A DNA stretch of 62,824 bases from Pseudomonadota bacterium. GTDB lineage: Bacteria; Desulfobacterota; Desulfobulbia; Desulfobulbales; JAGXFP01. The DNA lies in contig JAHJIQ010000058.1 in NCBI GenBank assembly GCA_018823285.1, positions 1 to 62,824 on the forward strand. Direction: 5' to 3'. Position numbers and translations under genes: made by a program. The notes under the pieces are model-generated. The model was not told the DNA's origin. It was given only the letters and a program-made list of their open reading frames with translations, and did no database searches. Shown here in pieces: positions 8,219 through 17,736 of this stretch; the first letter of the stretch is position 1; every line of letters starts with the position of its first letter.

Positions 8219-9946
8219 TCAGGCGCTCTTGCCCTTGCGTCCTTTGTACTGTCGAGGCCCGGTGGCGACTTTGCCGGGCCGCCGTCCACCACTCTGCTTG
8301 CCGGTGCCTCCGGCAACTTCGATGGAGACGGTTTTTCCGTTGATTTCGGTATCCCGGAAAACGTCAAGGATCTGATGGGTGAACTTGCTGTCCGCCTCAA
8401 GCATGGCGCTGTTCCGCTGAATATCGATCTTCCCGACCTTGATTCGGCCGACGCCGGGAATGCCGTTAATCGCACCGATCAGACCCTGGGGCTCAAGCCC
8501 CTGACGGCGTCCGATATTGAGAAAGAAACGGGCAAATTTCTGCTGGCCGCCCCGGTCCGCTCTTCCGGCAGCATCACCGCGCCGAAGTTCCTTGCGGCCG
8601 TGCTCTCTTTTCTCCCCATCACTCACATTGAGTTCCGGGGCGTTTTTGTAATATTCAAGGACCCGGTTGAACTCGAGAGAGACAAATTTCTTGATAAGTT
8701 CTTCACGATCAAGGGATTCAAACTTCGCAGCAATTTCGGCATAGAGGGGATCAATCTGGGCATGGTCCACTTCAACGCGGTTCACCACATCGGCCAGGCT
8801 CAGCAACTGCTTCTTGCAGATCTCGACACCGGTCGGAATCCGGCACTGCTTGAACTTCTTGCTCAGCTTGCTCTCAATTTCCCTGATCTTGAAATGTTCC
8901 TTCATATGGACTATGGCCACCGAAATCCCGGTCCTTCCAGCCCGCCCGGTCCGCCCGCTTCGGTGGGTGTAACTGGAGATATCGTCGGGCAGGTTGTAAT
9001 TGATCACATGGGTCAGATCATTCACATCGAGACCCCGGGCAGCAACATCGGTTGCCACGAGGATCTGCAGGTTTTTACCCCGGAACTTGTTCATCACCTG
9101 ATCCCGCTGGGCCTGTGACAATTCTCCATGCAGGGCATCGGCGCTGTATCCGTCCTGGATCAATTTATTGGCGACGTCATTGGTTTCCTGGCGGGTCCGG
9201 CAGAAAACAATCGAATAGATATCGGGACAGAAATCGACAATTCTCTTCAGGGCAAGATAGCGGTCTTTGGCCTGGACCATGTAAAACTCGTGCCGGACAT
9301 TTTCGGCTCCCGCATTCCGCCTGCCGATAGTGACCTCGACCGGGTCGGTCATGTACCTTGCGGCTATCGCCGCAACCCCTTTCGACATGGTCGCGGAAAA
9401 GAGAAGCGTGTTTTTTTCAGCCGGAGTCTCTGCGAGAATGGCATTCAGTTCCTCCTGGAATCCCATCTGCAGCATCTCGTCGGCCTCATCAAAAACCACA
9501 TAGCGGACTCCGGAAATATCGACTCTACCGCGCCGGATCAGATCATTCAGCCGACCGGGGGTGGCAACGATGATATGGATGCCTTTGCGCAGGGACGCAA
9601 TCTGCTGTTCAATACTTGCGCCGCCGTATACCGCAAGAACCTTCACTCCCTGAACGTAGCGGGAAAAAGCCTCAAGATCCTTGGCCACCTGCATACAGAG
9701 TTCTCTGGTAGGGCACAAAATCAACCCCTGGGTCTTCTTGTCCTGCACATCAGTCAGTTGGATCAGGGGCAGGCCGAAAGCCGCGGTCTTGCCCGTGCCG
9801 GTCTGGGCCAGACTGACCAGGTCCGCCCGCCGTTCCAGGATCAGGGGCAGGACTTCCGCCTGAACGGGAGTCGGTTCGACAAACCCCAGGGATGAAAGTC
9901 CTTTCAGGATATCTTCGTGAATACCAAGCTCTGCAAATGTAACCAT
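8219..9946 (-). CDS. DEAD-box ATP-dependent RNA helicase with DbpA-type RNA-binding domain
   Basis: This is a CsdA/DeaD-like RNA helicase. The Q motif (FVEPTPVQ), motif I (AQTGTGKTAAFG), DEAD, SAT, and motif VI (HRSGRTGRAG) are all present in the first 370 residues. A linker rich in Arg and Gly follows, then a DbpA-type RNA-binding domain near the C-terminus (IGRRQGLEPQGLIGAI to VFRD). The C-tail is basic. It probably unwinds rRNA or mRNA structure during ribosome assembly or cold adaptation. ATG 9946 (MVTFAELGI) fits the family; in-frame starts at 10009 and 10012 would add 21-22 residues. Confidence 0.92.
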   Translation of the reverse strand: MVTFAELGIHEDILKGLSSLGFVEPTPVQAEVLPLILERRADLVSLAQTGTGKTAAFGLPLIQLTDVQDKKTQGLILCPTRELCMQVAKDLEAFSRYVQGVKVLAVYGGASIEQQIASLRKGIHIIVATPGRLNDLIRRGRVDISGVRYVVFDEADEMLQMGFQEELNAILAETPAEKNTLLFSATMSKGVAAIAARYMTDPVEVTIGRRNAGAENVRHEFYMVQAKDRYLALKRIVDFCPDIYSIVFCRTRQETNDVANKLIQDGYSADALHGELSQAQRDQVMNKFRGKNLQILVATDVAARGLDVNDLTHVINYNLPDDISSYTHRSGRTGRAGRTGISVAIVHMKEHFKIREIESKLSKKFKQCRIPTGVEICKKQLLSLADVVNRVEVDHAQIDPLYAEIAAKFESLDREELIKKFVSLEFNRVLEYYKNAPELNVSDGEKREHGRKELRRGDAAGRADRGGQQKFARFFLNIGRRQGLEPQGLIGAINGIPGVGRIKVGKIDIQRNSAMLEADSKFTHQILDVFRDTEINGKTVSIEVAGGTGKQSGGRRPGKVATGPRQYKGRKGKSA

Positions 9947-10310
9947 ATTGTTTGTTCTTCCAGGATGTGGGGTGTTCGAAAATTCGACAACTTCGTTCAG
10001 TGAGCTCATCAACGGGCTGGTTGACGCAGTCTGTCCGCCCCGTGGGTTGGCGCCTCACTTCGTACGCCCGCCGCAAGACCGACAGCAGTTCATCAGGGGC
10101 AGATTGCTCAAAAAAAAACCACGAAATCCTTTTTATGAAGAGGATTGCGCGGTCGGATACAGCAGTCTCTCATGACAAAACATATAAATCTCTATTTGAG
10201 AACCGGTGAATATACTCCAAATCACCAATAAAGCAAGCATCGAATTGAAGATACGGATTTTTTTTGAGGTATATCCTCATGTGCCCGGCAGGAGTTTTAT
10301 CGGCAACAAA
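9947..10310. other. Intergenic region, likely long 5' leader of the helicase
   Basis: This region of about 360 bp lies upstream of the helicase and downstream of the RNA methyltransferase gene. The part near 10010-10080 could belong to a longer helicase N-terminus or a leader. Cold-shock helicase genes often have long untranslated leaders, but I see no specific conserved structure here. Confidence 0.3.
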
Positions 10311-10362
10311 TCACTTTCGTCCTCCGGAGATATGTCTCGTCCGAGCAGGCGAGCTGCTCGCC
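10311..10362 (-). repeat. Repeat family A copy inside the 3' end of a coding gene
   Basis: Read on the - strand this stretch contains GAGCAGCTCGCCTGCTC (10343-10359), then GGACGAGACATAT and CCGGAGGACGAAA, which follows the layout of the family A copy at 47685. It encodes the last residues of the methyltransferase and its stop codon. Confidence 0.5.
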
Positions 10363-11705
10363 ATTGGTTTTCTGGTCAGCAGGACCAGCACTTCCAGATT
10401 GGCGGTGCCGGAGAACATGTCTAACGGGACAACCCTTTCAACCTGATAGCCGTTCTCCTGCCACTCCCGGAAAGCGGCCGGAATCTGGTCGACCCCGCAG
10501 AAAATATGGAGAACCCTGCCGGGCTCTCTTTCGCAGATGGCCTCGATCACCCCCCGCTGCGGTCCCTGCCTGGGGGGGTCAAGAATATACACCGTGGGCT
10601 CGGTGGAGACCGGCAGCAGGTCATGAAGGGATTTGGGGGTGATCCGACGGGCATGAAACCGGGTCTTGTTCGTGTTGCCGTTCAGTTTGGCATTTGCCTG
10701 GGCCTCACGGATCGAAGGACCTTCCGCATCAATACCGACCACCTGTTTGCAGCTGCCGGCAAGAGAATGGCTGAAAAGCCCGTAGCCGCAATACAGATCA
10801 ACCAGCCGTTCCTTGCTGCCGGGCGCAAGCAGCTCCCGGGCCTTCCCGAGCATGAAAGAAACGATCGACTCGTTCACCTGGGAAAACGAAGTGGGATGAA
10901 AATGAAACCGGCAGTCGCCATACTGGACTGAAAGATGGGCCGGACCGTAAAGTTTTTTCATCTGCAGCCCGCTCTCGGGCCGGCGACTCTCCAGATAATA
11001 ATCCGAGCCGGTCGGATCAAGATAGGCGAAGACCCCGGTTACCGGTTCCGGCTGCTTCTGCAGATGTTCAGCCAGAATCTTCAGCTTGTGGACCAGGGGG
11101 CCGGTCATCTTCCTGATATTCAGGATCACCACCCGTTCCTCATAACTTCCCCTGATGATCAGATAGTTCAAATGCGCGGCGATAAGTTTCCAGGCCGGCT
11201 CGCTCAGCTTCTGCTGAAGAAAAGTATAGATCCGGGCATGCTCCGGTGGTTCAAGCGGCGACTCGAGAAACGCTCTCTTCTGGTCCTTAAGAATTTTATC
11301 CCCGAAAACAAGATGCAGCTGGGACCCCCGGAAAATACAGCGGCGTTTGGAGGTTGTCCGGTACCCCCTCGGCCTGGGGGACGGGATGACCGGTTCCGGC
11401 GTACCCGACAGCCTGAATTTCTGCCAGAACTCCTTGAGGGCTTTGTCCTTCAGGGCAAGTTCATCGCCGTACTGAAGATGGGCAAGGGGCGCCGCCTGCA
11501 GGGTAACTGAATCCACCGGTTTCGTTGGGCTCCCCGCCATTCCATACAGCAGGGAGGCGAAGGTGACCGTTGCTCCCGGCTTGGCGGGAGCAGACCTTTT
11601 TTTGGTCTCGCGCCCCACCTTTTCCGGCCTTTCCCCGGCAGCTGCCCTTTTTACCGGCCTGCCCTTTGTCTTCGTCCGGTTCCTGTTCTTCTCGCCTTGT
11701 TTCAT
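10311..11705 (-). CDS. TrmA/RlmD-family RNA uracil-C5 methyltransferase homologue
   Basis: The C-terminal half is the SAM-dependent uracil-C5 methyltransferase fold: FSQVNE, VDLYCGYGLFSHSLA, GIDAEGPSIREAQANA, LDPPRQG, a cysteine in HIFCGVDQIPAAF where the catalytic Cys is expected, and DMFSGTANLEVLVLL near the end. The usual 4Fe-4S cysteines of RlmD are absent, and the N-terminus is a basic low-complexity stretch. The catalytic-Cys context differs from the usual SCNP, so specificity is uncertain. The last 15 or so residues (after LLTRKPM) are encoded by a dispersed repeat copy. ATG 11705 is chosen over starts further upstream. Confidence 0.78.
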   Translation of the reverse strand: MKQGEKNRNRTKTKGRPVKRAAAGERPEKVGRETKKRSAPAKPGATVTFASLLYGMAGSPTKPVDSVTLQAAPLAHLQYGDELALKDKALKEFWQKFRLSGTPEPVIPSPRPRGYRTTSKRRCIFRGSQLHLVFGDKILKDQKRAFLESPLEPPEHARIYTFLQQKLSEPAWKLIAAHLNYLIIRGSYEERVVILNIRKMTGPLVHKLKILAEHLQKQPEPVTGVFAYLDPTGSDYYLESRRPESGLQMKKLYGPAHLSVQYGDCRFHFHPTSFSQVNESIVSFMLGKARELLAPGSKERLVDLYCGYGLFSHSLAGSCKQVVGIDAEGPSIREAQANAKLNGNTNKTRFHARRITPKSLHDLLPVSTEPTVYILDPPRQGPQRGVIEAICEREPGRVLHIFCGVDQIPAAFREWQENGYQVERVVPLDMFSGTANLEVLVLLTRKPMASSSPARTRHISGGRK

Positions 11706-11999
11706 AACCACGGTCATCCAATGAAAATCAGAAGTTTCTTCTTGACCACGCCTTGCCGGATCAGGGTCACAAGGAATTCCCCACAATCCCGATCATCACA
11801 CCATGCCATTGGGATGTCGACAAAACAATCCATATTTTTCGAACACCTTTTGCATACGACCCGTTCCGGGTCATCCTGCAACCCGCGCCAGGGGGAAAAC
11901 GCCTTCCCGCCTGAAGCCGGGAAACCCCATCTTTATCCGGCCCCCCCGGCCCTCATCGGCCGGGAATTCCTGCTGCACCGGGCGGCAAGAACGAGGCTG

Positions 12000-12046
12000 A
12001 AGTTGAAGAGCCGGCCTGCCCGGACAAAACTTATACCCGAAGGGTG
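12000..12046 (+). repeat. Repeat family A, diverged copy
   Basis: AAGTTGAAGAGC at the left and CTTATACCCGAAGGGTG at the right match the ends of the best copy at 47764-47817. The middle hairpin is degenerate. Confidence 0.5.
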
Positions 12047-12076
12047 AAAAATCGTGTATAGTGGCGACCCTTCGAT

Positions 12077-12130
12077 AAAGCTTGAATCGAGCAGCCCGTC
12101 TGCTCGCAGGAAAATAATACGCGAAGGGTA
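12077..12130 (+). repeat. Repeat family A copy
   Basis: AAAGCTTGAATCGAGCAG, then CCCGTCTGCTCGCAGG and a final CGCGAAGGGT follow the family A order: GAGCAG/CTGCTC hairpin, spacer, then a small hairpin of the ACCC-GAA-GGGT type, whose left arm is altered here. Confidence 0.6.
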
Positions 12131-12174
12131 AAATAACCAACTTATCATAAAACATCTTCCGGAGGATTTATCCC

Positions 12175-12822
12175 ATGAAACTTATTCTTCTTGGCGCACC
12201 CGGCGCCGGCAAAGGGACCGTTGCCAAACAACTCACCGCCATTGACGGCTCGGTCCAGATCTCAACCGGCGACATCCTGCGCGGCGCCGTCCAGGCCGGC
12301 TCGGAACTCGGCAAAGAGGCCAAAGGCTATATGGACCGCGGCGACCTGGTCCCCGACTCACTGATCATGGGGATCATGGAGCAGAGGCTCCAGGAGCCCG
12401 ATTGCGCGAACGGCTTCCTGCTCGACGGTTTCCCACGGACCATCCCCCAGGCCGAAGCGCTGAAGGTGCTCCTCAAGAAACTGAACATCAAACTGGACAT
12501 GGTGGTCGATATCGATGTGCCCCGCGATGTGATCTTCGACCGGCTCTGCACCCGCCGCACCTGCGAAAACACCAAGTGCCAGGCCATCTACAATATCAAG
12601 AGCATGCCTTCCAAGGTTCAAGGGATCTGCGACAAATGCGGCAGCAAGATCGTCCAGAGGGCCGACGAGACCGAAACCGCCATCGGCCATCGTCTTGACA
12701 CCTACAACGAGAAAACCGCTCCCCTTGCAGGATTCTACGAAAAAGAAGGCCTCAAAAAAACCATCACCGGCACCTCCAGCGAGGTGGTCGTTTCCGCGAT
12801 CAGGGCAGCGCTTAAAATCTGA
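12175..12822 (+). CDS. adk: Adenylate kinase
   Basis: This enzyme interconverts AMP, ATP and ADP in the cytoplasm. The P-loop is GAPGAGKGT at residues 7-15, followed by the NMP-binding block STGDILRGAV, GFLLDGFPRT, and the LID. The LID carries four cysteines (C-x4-C and C-x2-C, in CENTKC and CDKC), so it is a zinc-type long-form LID. Length (215 aa) is normal. A good GGAGG site precedes ATG 12175 and a strong terminator follows. Confidence 0.95.
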   Translation: MKLILLGAPGAGKGTVAKQLTAIDGSVQISTGDILRGAVQAGSELGKEAKGYMDRGDLVPDSLIMGIMEQRLQEPDCANGFLLDGFPRTIPQAEALKVLLKKLNIKLDMVVDIDVPRDVIFDRLCTRRTCENTKCQAIYNIKSMPSKVQGICDKCGSKIVQRADETETAIGHRLDTYNEKTAPLAGFYEKEGLKKTITGTSSEVVVSAIRAALKI

Positions 12823-12851
12823 CCCTTTCCGGAACAACACCGCAAGTCCGC

Positions 12852-12887
12852 AACCGGTTCCCTCTTCCGAGGGAGCCGGTTTTTTTA
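12852..12887 (+). terminator. Rho-independent terminator of adk
   Basis: AACCGGTTCCCTC (12852-12864) pairs with GAGGGAGCCGGTT (12869-12881), with one mismatch and a 4-nt loop, followed by a T run. Confidence 0.85.
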
Positions 12888-13011
12888 TTTCAGCGCTTGT
12901 TATTCGAGTCGATTGTATTTAATGTGTTGTGACACCTGATACTGAACAGTCCCCGGCTCATCAGCCCTGACCAGATATCAATTTTAATCAATAATTTCAG
13001 CCACTTAAAAA

Positions 13012-14334
13012 TTGAACAACGAAAGCATGATATCCATCATCGGTGGAGGACTGGCCGGATGCGAGGCGGCCTGGCAATGCGCCGAGAGAGGGCGCCGGGT
13101 GACTCTTTACGAGATGAAACCCGACCATTACAGCCCCGCCCACTCCTCTCCAGCCCTGGCGGAACTGGTCTGCAGCAACTCGCTTCGCTCCGACGACCAA
13201 GCGTCTGCCGTCGGCCTGCTGAAGGAAGAAATGCGGCGCATGAACTCGCTGCTGATGAAAATCGCGGACGAGACCAAGGTCCCCGCCGGTAAAGCGCTGG
13301 CCGTCGACCGGGAGAGATTTGCTGCCAGGATTACCGAAATTCTTGAGGGGCATCCGAACATCACAATCCTCCGCCGGGAAATCCCTGCGCTTCCGGAACC
13401 TGGCGAGGCACCCTGGATCCTTGCCACCGGCCCTCTCACCTCGGAATCGCTGGCAGAATCTCTCCGCACCTTCACCGGCCGCGAGCATCTGGCCTTTTAC
13501 GATGCCATCGCCCCGATTGTCACCGCTGAATCCCTCGACCTGAATATCATTTATCAGGCCTCCAGGTACGATGACGGACCGGGCGACTATCTCAACTGTC
13601 CGATGAACGAGGAAGAATATCTGGCCTTTGCTGAAAAATTGAATGCGGGCGACAAGGTGCCTCTCCGTTCATTCGAGGACGTGAAGTATTTTGAAGGATG
13701 CCTGCCCATCGAGGTGATGTTTGAAAGGGGCATCGACACCCCCCGTTTCGGGCCGATGAAACCGGTGGGACTGCCCGACCCCAGGACCGGTGAGGACCCG
13801 TATGCGGTCGTCCAGCTCCGCAAGGAAAACCGCGAAAACACCGCCTGGAACATGGTCGGCTTCCAGACCAAACTCACCTATTCCGCCCAGCGGGAAGTTT
13901 TCCGGATGATTCCCGGCATGGAGAATGCCGAATTCGCTAGACTTGGCTCCATCCACCGCAACACCTTTGTCTGCGGACCGCAGGTGCTTCTGCCGACCCT
14001 CCAGACCAGGCAGCGTTCTGATCTTTTTCTCGCCGGGCAGATCACCGGGGTTGAAGGATACGTCGAGTCAACGGCCATGGGGCTTCTGGCCGGGCTGAAC
14101 GCAGCCCGCATTGCGACCGACAGACCACCGGTGGTTCCGCCGATCGATACAGCCATGGGCGCCCTGATCGCCCATGTTTCGCAGGGTGATCCAGCCACCT
14201 TTCAACCGTCGAACATAAATTTCGGTCTCTTTCCGCCCTTCACCAGGAAAATGCCGAAACGATTACGCGGGCAGATCCGAGCCGAACAAGCCCTTGAAAC
14301 CCTTGAGCAATGGTGCAAAGAAAATGATATCTAG
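13012..14334 (+). CDS. trmFO: Methylenetetrahydrofolate-tRNA (uracil-54-C5) methyltransferase TrmFO
   Basis: TrmFO makes the T54 ribothymidine of tRNA using methylene-THF and FAD. The sequence begins with the FAD-binding [13 protein letters not shown] motif, then [23 protein letters not shown], and the C-terminal [24 protein letters not shown]. Length (440 aa) matches the family. The start is TTG 13012 or ATG 13027, and neither has a good ribosome site. The last 11 nt overlap the next gene, suggesting co-transcription. Confidence 0.93.
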   Translation: MNNESMISIIGGGLAGCEAAWQCAERGRRVTLYEMKPDHYSPAHSSPALAELVCSNSLRSDDQASAVGLLKEEMRRMNSLLMKIADETKVPAGKALAVDRERFAARITEILEGHPNITILRREIPALPEPGEAPWILATGPLTSESLAESLRTFTGREHLAFYDAIAPIVTAESLDLNIIYQASRYDDGPGDYLNCPMNEEEYLAFAEKLNAGDKVPLRSFEDVKYFEGCLPIEVMFERGIDTPRFGPMKPVGLPDPRTGEDPYAVVQLRKENRENTAWNMVGFQTKLTYSAQREVFRMIPGMENAEFARLGSIHRNTFVCGPQVLLPTLQTRQRSDLFLAGQITGVEGYVESTAMGLLAGLNAARIATDRPPVVPPIDTAMGALIAHVSQGDPATFQPSNINFGLFPPFTRKMPKRLRGQIRAEQALETLEQWCKENDI

Positions 14335-17300
14335 TCTCCAGAGATTTTTCCCGGACCTGAAGTTCCTGTTCGCCCTTGCGGTGATGACCCAGTGGATCCC
14401 GCTTATCTCACCACCTGTGGTTATAGCGGCGGCAATCCCCCCCGTGCATACCCTGTCGGTCACATTCGATCCGGCCGGCGCAACCCTTTCCGGCATCTCG
14501 AAGGTCGAGTTCCCTGCCAACGCCGGCGGCAGTTTCCACCTGGACGGTCTCGCGGTCACCGGCCTCTGGATCAACGACAAGAGTATTGATCTCGACAATC
14601 AGGCGCTTGAATATTTTGCCGACCCGCTCCATGGGATCACCATTCCCGTCACCCCCGGTCCGAAGACCGTAACCATCTCCTACACCCTCGACCTGACGAA
14701 ACAGACCTCTCCGCTCGGTGATCTGATCAGCGAAGAAGGGATCTCGCTCACCGGCATCTGGCACCCTTCTCTGCACCAGGACACCATATTCAACCTCACG
14801 GCCGAGATCCCGGCAAACTTCGAGGCAGTTTCCGAGGCGGAAGAAATCGAGACAATACAAACCGATTCGGGGAAAAAGGCCACCTTCCATTTTCCCCACC
14901 CTTTGCCAAGGCTCAATTTTATCGCCGGCCCTTATCAGGTTGAAAAGACGTCCTTTGGCGACAATCAGAATTTCTACACCTACTTTTTTGCCGAAGACCA
15001 GGACCTGGTGGCGGGCTATCGCGACAAGACCCTCGCCTATCTTGAACGATACCGAACGATGATCGGCCCCTTTCCCTACAAACGATTCACGGTTATCGAA
15101 AACCGCCTGCCGACCGGCTATGCGATGCCGACCTTTACCGTTCTCGGCCAATCGGTGGCCCGACTGCCATTCATAACAGACACCTCTCTCGGCCATGAGA
15201 CCCTGCACCAGTGGTTCGGGAATTCCATTTCCCCCTCCCCGGAAAAGGGGAACTGGTCTGAAGGGTTGGCCACCTTTCTGGCCGACATGCTCTACCGTGA
15301 AGAGCAAGGGGAAGGGGTCGAATTCCGAAAGAACCAGCTGGTCCGTTATCAGAGTTTCGTCCATAATGACAACACCATGAGCTTGCAGCAGTTTGCCGGC
15401 GCCCAGAGCCATCTGCTGAGTGGCCAGGAAGTGCCAAGGGCGATCGGTTACACCAAATCGGCAATGCTTTTCCAGATGCTTGATGACCTCCTCGGCCGCG
15501 AGAAATTTCTTGCCGGGCTCAGGATTTTTTACACCCGGATGAAACACCAGCAGGCCGGATGGGAAGAACTTGCCGCCGGCTTTGAAGAAACCAGCGGCAG
15601 TAAACTGTCTGCATTCTTCACCCAGTGGCTGAGCCGCGCCGATGTGCCGGTACTGACCGTCCGCGCCCTGAATGTCATGGATGACCAGGGACATCCGGTG
15701 TTGAAGTTCACCCTCCGCCAGGACAATGGAGGCGACAACTACGATCTGGAGGTTCCGATCAGGGTGATCACCGATGGCGGCGAAATTCGGAAAGTCATCA
15801 GCATCAGCGAAAAGGAAAAGGTTGTTGAAATTCCCCTCGCCGCAAAACCCCGCGAGCTGGTGATTGATGACGAGTACCGGCTCATGCGGCGCCTCGCTCC
15901 TTCTGAAATGCCCCCGGTCTGGGCCGGTTTCATCGGCTCGGCCAATCGGCTGGTCATTGTTGAGCCTGCCAGGGCACACATCTTCGAACCCCTGCAGAAA
16001 ATGCTTGAGGAAATGGGTTGCCGAATCATCTCCGAAACTGATGCCACCGACAAGGAGCTTGCCGGATCATCGCTGATCTTTCTTGGCGCCGGGTCAAATA
16101 CCGCGCGCCGGATCTTTGCCGATCCGGGCCATCCCGATATCGGAGCGACCTTTGAGGTACGGAAAAATCCGCTCAATACCGGAGAAACAGCGGTGATTGT
16201 TTCCGCAGAAGATACTGCCGAGGTCATCAAGGCAAGCCGCAAGCTCCAGCATTACAGCAAGTACAGCTTCCTTCATTTTGAAAATGGACGCGCCATGGAA
16301 AAAAAGATCACCCCGAGCGAGCTTGGGCAACGCTTCATGATCGACCAGCCGCCCGGAGGCATCGAGATCAGCGCCAACCTGTCCTTTGACGCCATCATGG
16401 ACCGGATCTCGGACAAACGAGTTGTCTATATCGGCGAAACCCACACCAGGGTTGAAGACCATCTGCTGCAGTTAAGAATTATCCAGGCCATGCACCGCCA
16501 GAACCCCGGCCTGGCCATCGGCATGGAGATGTTCAACCGGCCGGTCCAGAACGTTCTGGACAGCTACGTTCTCGACCACTCCATCGACGAGGAGGAGTTT
16601 CTCCGCCGGAGCCATTATTTCAGCAAATGGAGCTTCGACTATCGCTTCTACCAGCCGATCATCAATTTTGCCCGGCACAACCGGATCCCGGTGATCGCCC
16701 TGAACCTGGAAAAAGACATTGTCAGCAAGGTCTACAAGGAAACCGGGATCACCGGCCTGGACGAGGAATCGCTCCAGGTGATCCCTGCCGACCGCGACCT
16801 TTCAATGCCAGGCTACCGGGAACGGATCAGCTCAGTTTTCGGCATGCACTCCGGCCACCAGCAGAAACCGGAGCAGCTGAACAACTTCCTGCAGGCCCAG
16901 TCTTTATGGGATGAGACGATGGCGGAATCCATCGCCACCTATCTCACCGATAATCCCGACCGACGGATGGCGGTGGTCGCCGGACGGGGTCATGTGGACA
17001 AGCAGAACGCCATCCCGCCCAGAGTGGAACGCCGAATTCCGGTCAGCCAGGCGGTGGTGATCAATGTTGAGCAGCAGGAGGTTCGCGCCACGACCGCCGA
17101 TTTTCTGGTTTTCTCCTCTCCGGCAGCCCTTCCCAAGGCGGCAATCATGGGAGTGCTGCTGAAGGAAACCGAAAACGGGGTCATGGTTGAGAAGATCTCG
17201 CCTCACGGCAAGGCCGGAAGTTCTGGGGTCAAGGAAAAAGACCTGATCCTGAAACTCGATGACCGGGAAATAGCCACCGTTGAAGACATCAAGGTTTATA

Positions 17301-17398
17301 TGTTCTTCAAGAAAAGCGGCGAATCCGTCCGGGCGAAGATCAAAAGGATCAAAAAATTCTGGCCCGACCCGGTGCTGGAGATCGATATCCCCCTGTAA
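14324..17398 (+). CDS. M1-type metallopeptidase fused to ChaN-like and PDZ domains
   Basis: This is an exported multidomain protein of 1024 aa. A hydrophobic N-terminal segment (about residues 10-40) is followed by an M1 (gluzincin) peptidase domain with HETLH near residue 291 and the third zinc-ligand block WSEGLATF 18-20 residues later, so the zinc site is intact. Residues about 690-905 are a ChaN/DUF399-like haem-binding domain ([38 protein letters not shown]). A PDZ domain ([18 protein letters not shown] to [13 protein letters not shown]) ends the protein. A product that both cleaves peptides and binds haem at the membrane is possible. It overlaps trmFO by 11 nt. Confidence 0.85.
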   Translation: MISSLQRFFPDLKFLFALAVMTQWIPLISPPVVIAAAIPPVHTLSVTFDPAGATLSGISKVEFPANAGGSFHLDGLAVTGLWINDKSIDLDNQALEYFADPLHGITIPVTPGPKTVTISYTLDLTKQTSPLGDLISEEGISLTGIWHPSLHQDTIFNLTAEIPANFEAVSEAEEIETIQTDSGKKATFHFPHPLPRLNFIAGPYQVEKTSFGDNQNFYTYFFAEDQDLVAGYRDKTLAYLERYRTMIGPFPYKRFTVIENRLPTGYAMPTFTVLGQSVARLPFITDTSLGHETLHQWFGNSISPSPEKGNWSEGLATFLADMLYREEQGEGVEFRKNQLVRYQSFVHNDNTMSLQQFAGAQSHLLSGQEVPRAIGYTKSAMLFQMLDDLLGREKFLAGLRIFYTRMKHQQAGWEELAAGFEETSGSKLSAFFTQWLSRADVPVLTVRALNVMDDQGHPVLKFTLRQDNGGDNYDLEVPIRVITDGGEIRKVISISEKEKVVEIPLAAKPRELVIDDEYRLMRRLAPSEMPPVWAGFIGSANRLVIVEPARAHIFEPLQKMLEEMGCRIISETDATDKELAGSSLIFLGAGSNTARRIFADPGHPDIGATFEVRKNPLNTGETAVIVSAEDTAEVIKASRKLQHYSKYSFLHFENGRAMEKKITPSELGQRFMIDQPPGGIEISANLSFDAIMDRISDKRVVYIGETHTRVEDHLLQLRIIQAMHRQNPGLAIGMEMFNRPVQNVLDSYVLDHSIDEEEFLRRSHYFSKWSFDYRFYQPIINFARHNRIPVIALNLEKDIVSKVYKETGITGLDEESLQVIPADRDLSMPGYRERISSVFGMHSGHQQKPEQLNNFLQAQSLWDETMAESIATYLTDNPDRRMAVVAGRGHVDKQNAIPPRVERRIPVSQAVVINVEQQEVRATTADFLVFSSPAALPKAAIMGVLLKETENGVMVEKISPHGKAGSSGVKEKDLILKLDDREIATVEDIKVYMFFKKSGESVRAKIKRIKKFWPDPVLEIDIPL

Positions 17399-17736
17399 TC
17401 CTTCCCGGAAATTTTTCCGTCAGACAATCATTTCACCCGGGGTCTGAACCGCCGCTATCCAGACCCCGTTTTTTTCAAAGCCGACAAACGGCCAACGCCC
17501 AGTTTCCCCACACCTCATAACTATGATGCAAATCATTCACCATCCCGTCAATCCACCTACCTGACAGTCAATCATAGTTTGGAAGCATGTTGACCGGCGA
17601 TCAAATACGAAAAAGGGGGCTGATCTTTGTTTGACTCATCTTCATTTCGTGGCCAATGAGACGAACAGATCTCCTGAAGACCTTACCGATTCATTGCGGA
17701 TTCGGTTCGTCAGAGTCATGGTCTCTGGCTGGGGGA
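17399..17736. other. Intergenic region with terminator
   Basis: The region holds the terminator listed at 17438-17475 and an otherwise unremarkable AT-mixed stretch up to the ClC gene. I see no gene and no further clear signal. Confidence 0.5.
17438..17475 (+). terminator. Rho-independent terminator of the peptidase gene
   Basis: CGGGGTCTG (17438-17446) pairs perfectly with CAGACCCCG (17460-17468), followed by seven T. Confidence 0.85.

Larger units (their letters stand above)
11706..12174. other. Intergenic region with repeat family A copies
   Basis: This divergent gap of about 470 bp between the RNA methyltransferase and adk carries two copies of repeat family A (12000-12046 and 12077-12130). 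The remaining part (11706-11998) has GC-rich inverted segments but no gene that I can support. The adk ribosome site (GGAGG) is at the right end. Confidence 0.5.

Noticed and set aside
14408..15979. Long - strand open frame (over 500 codons) opposite the M1 peptidase gene
   Set aside because: It lies fully inside a gene with intact zinc motifs on the other strand, and its own translation has no recognisable motif and poor composition. It is a shadow of the high-GC coding strand.
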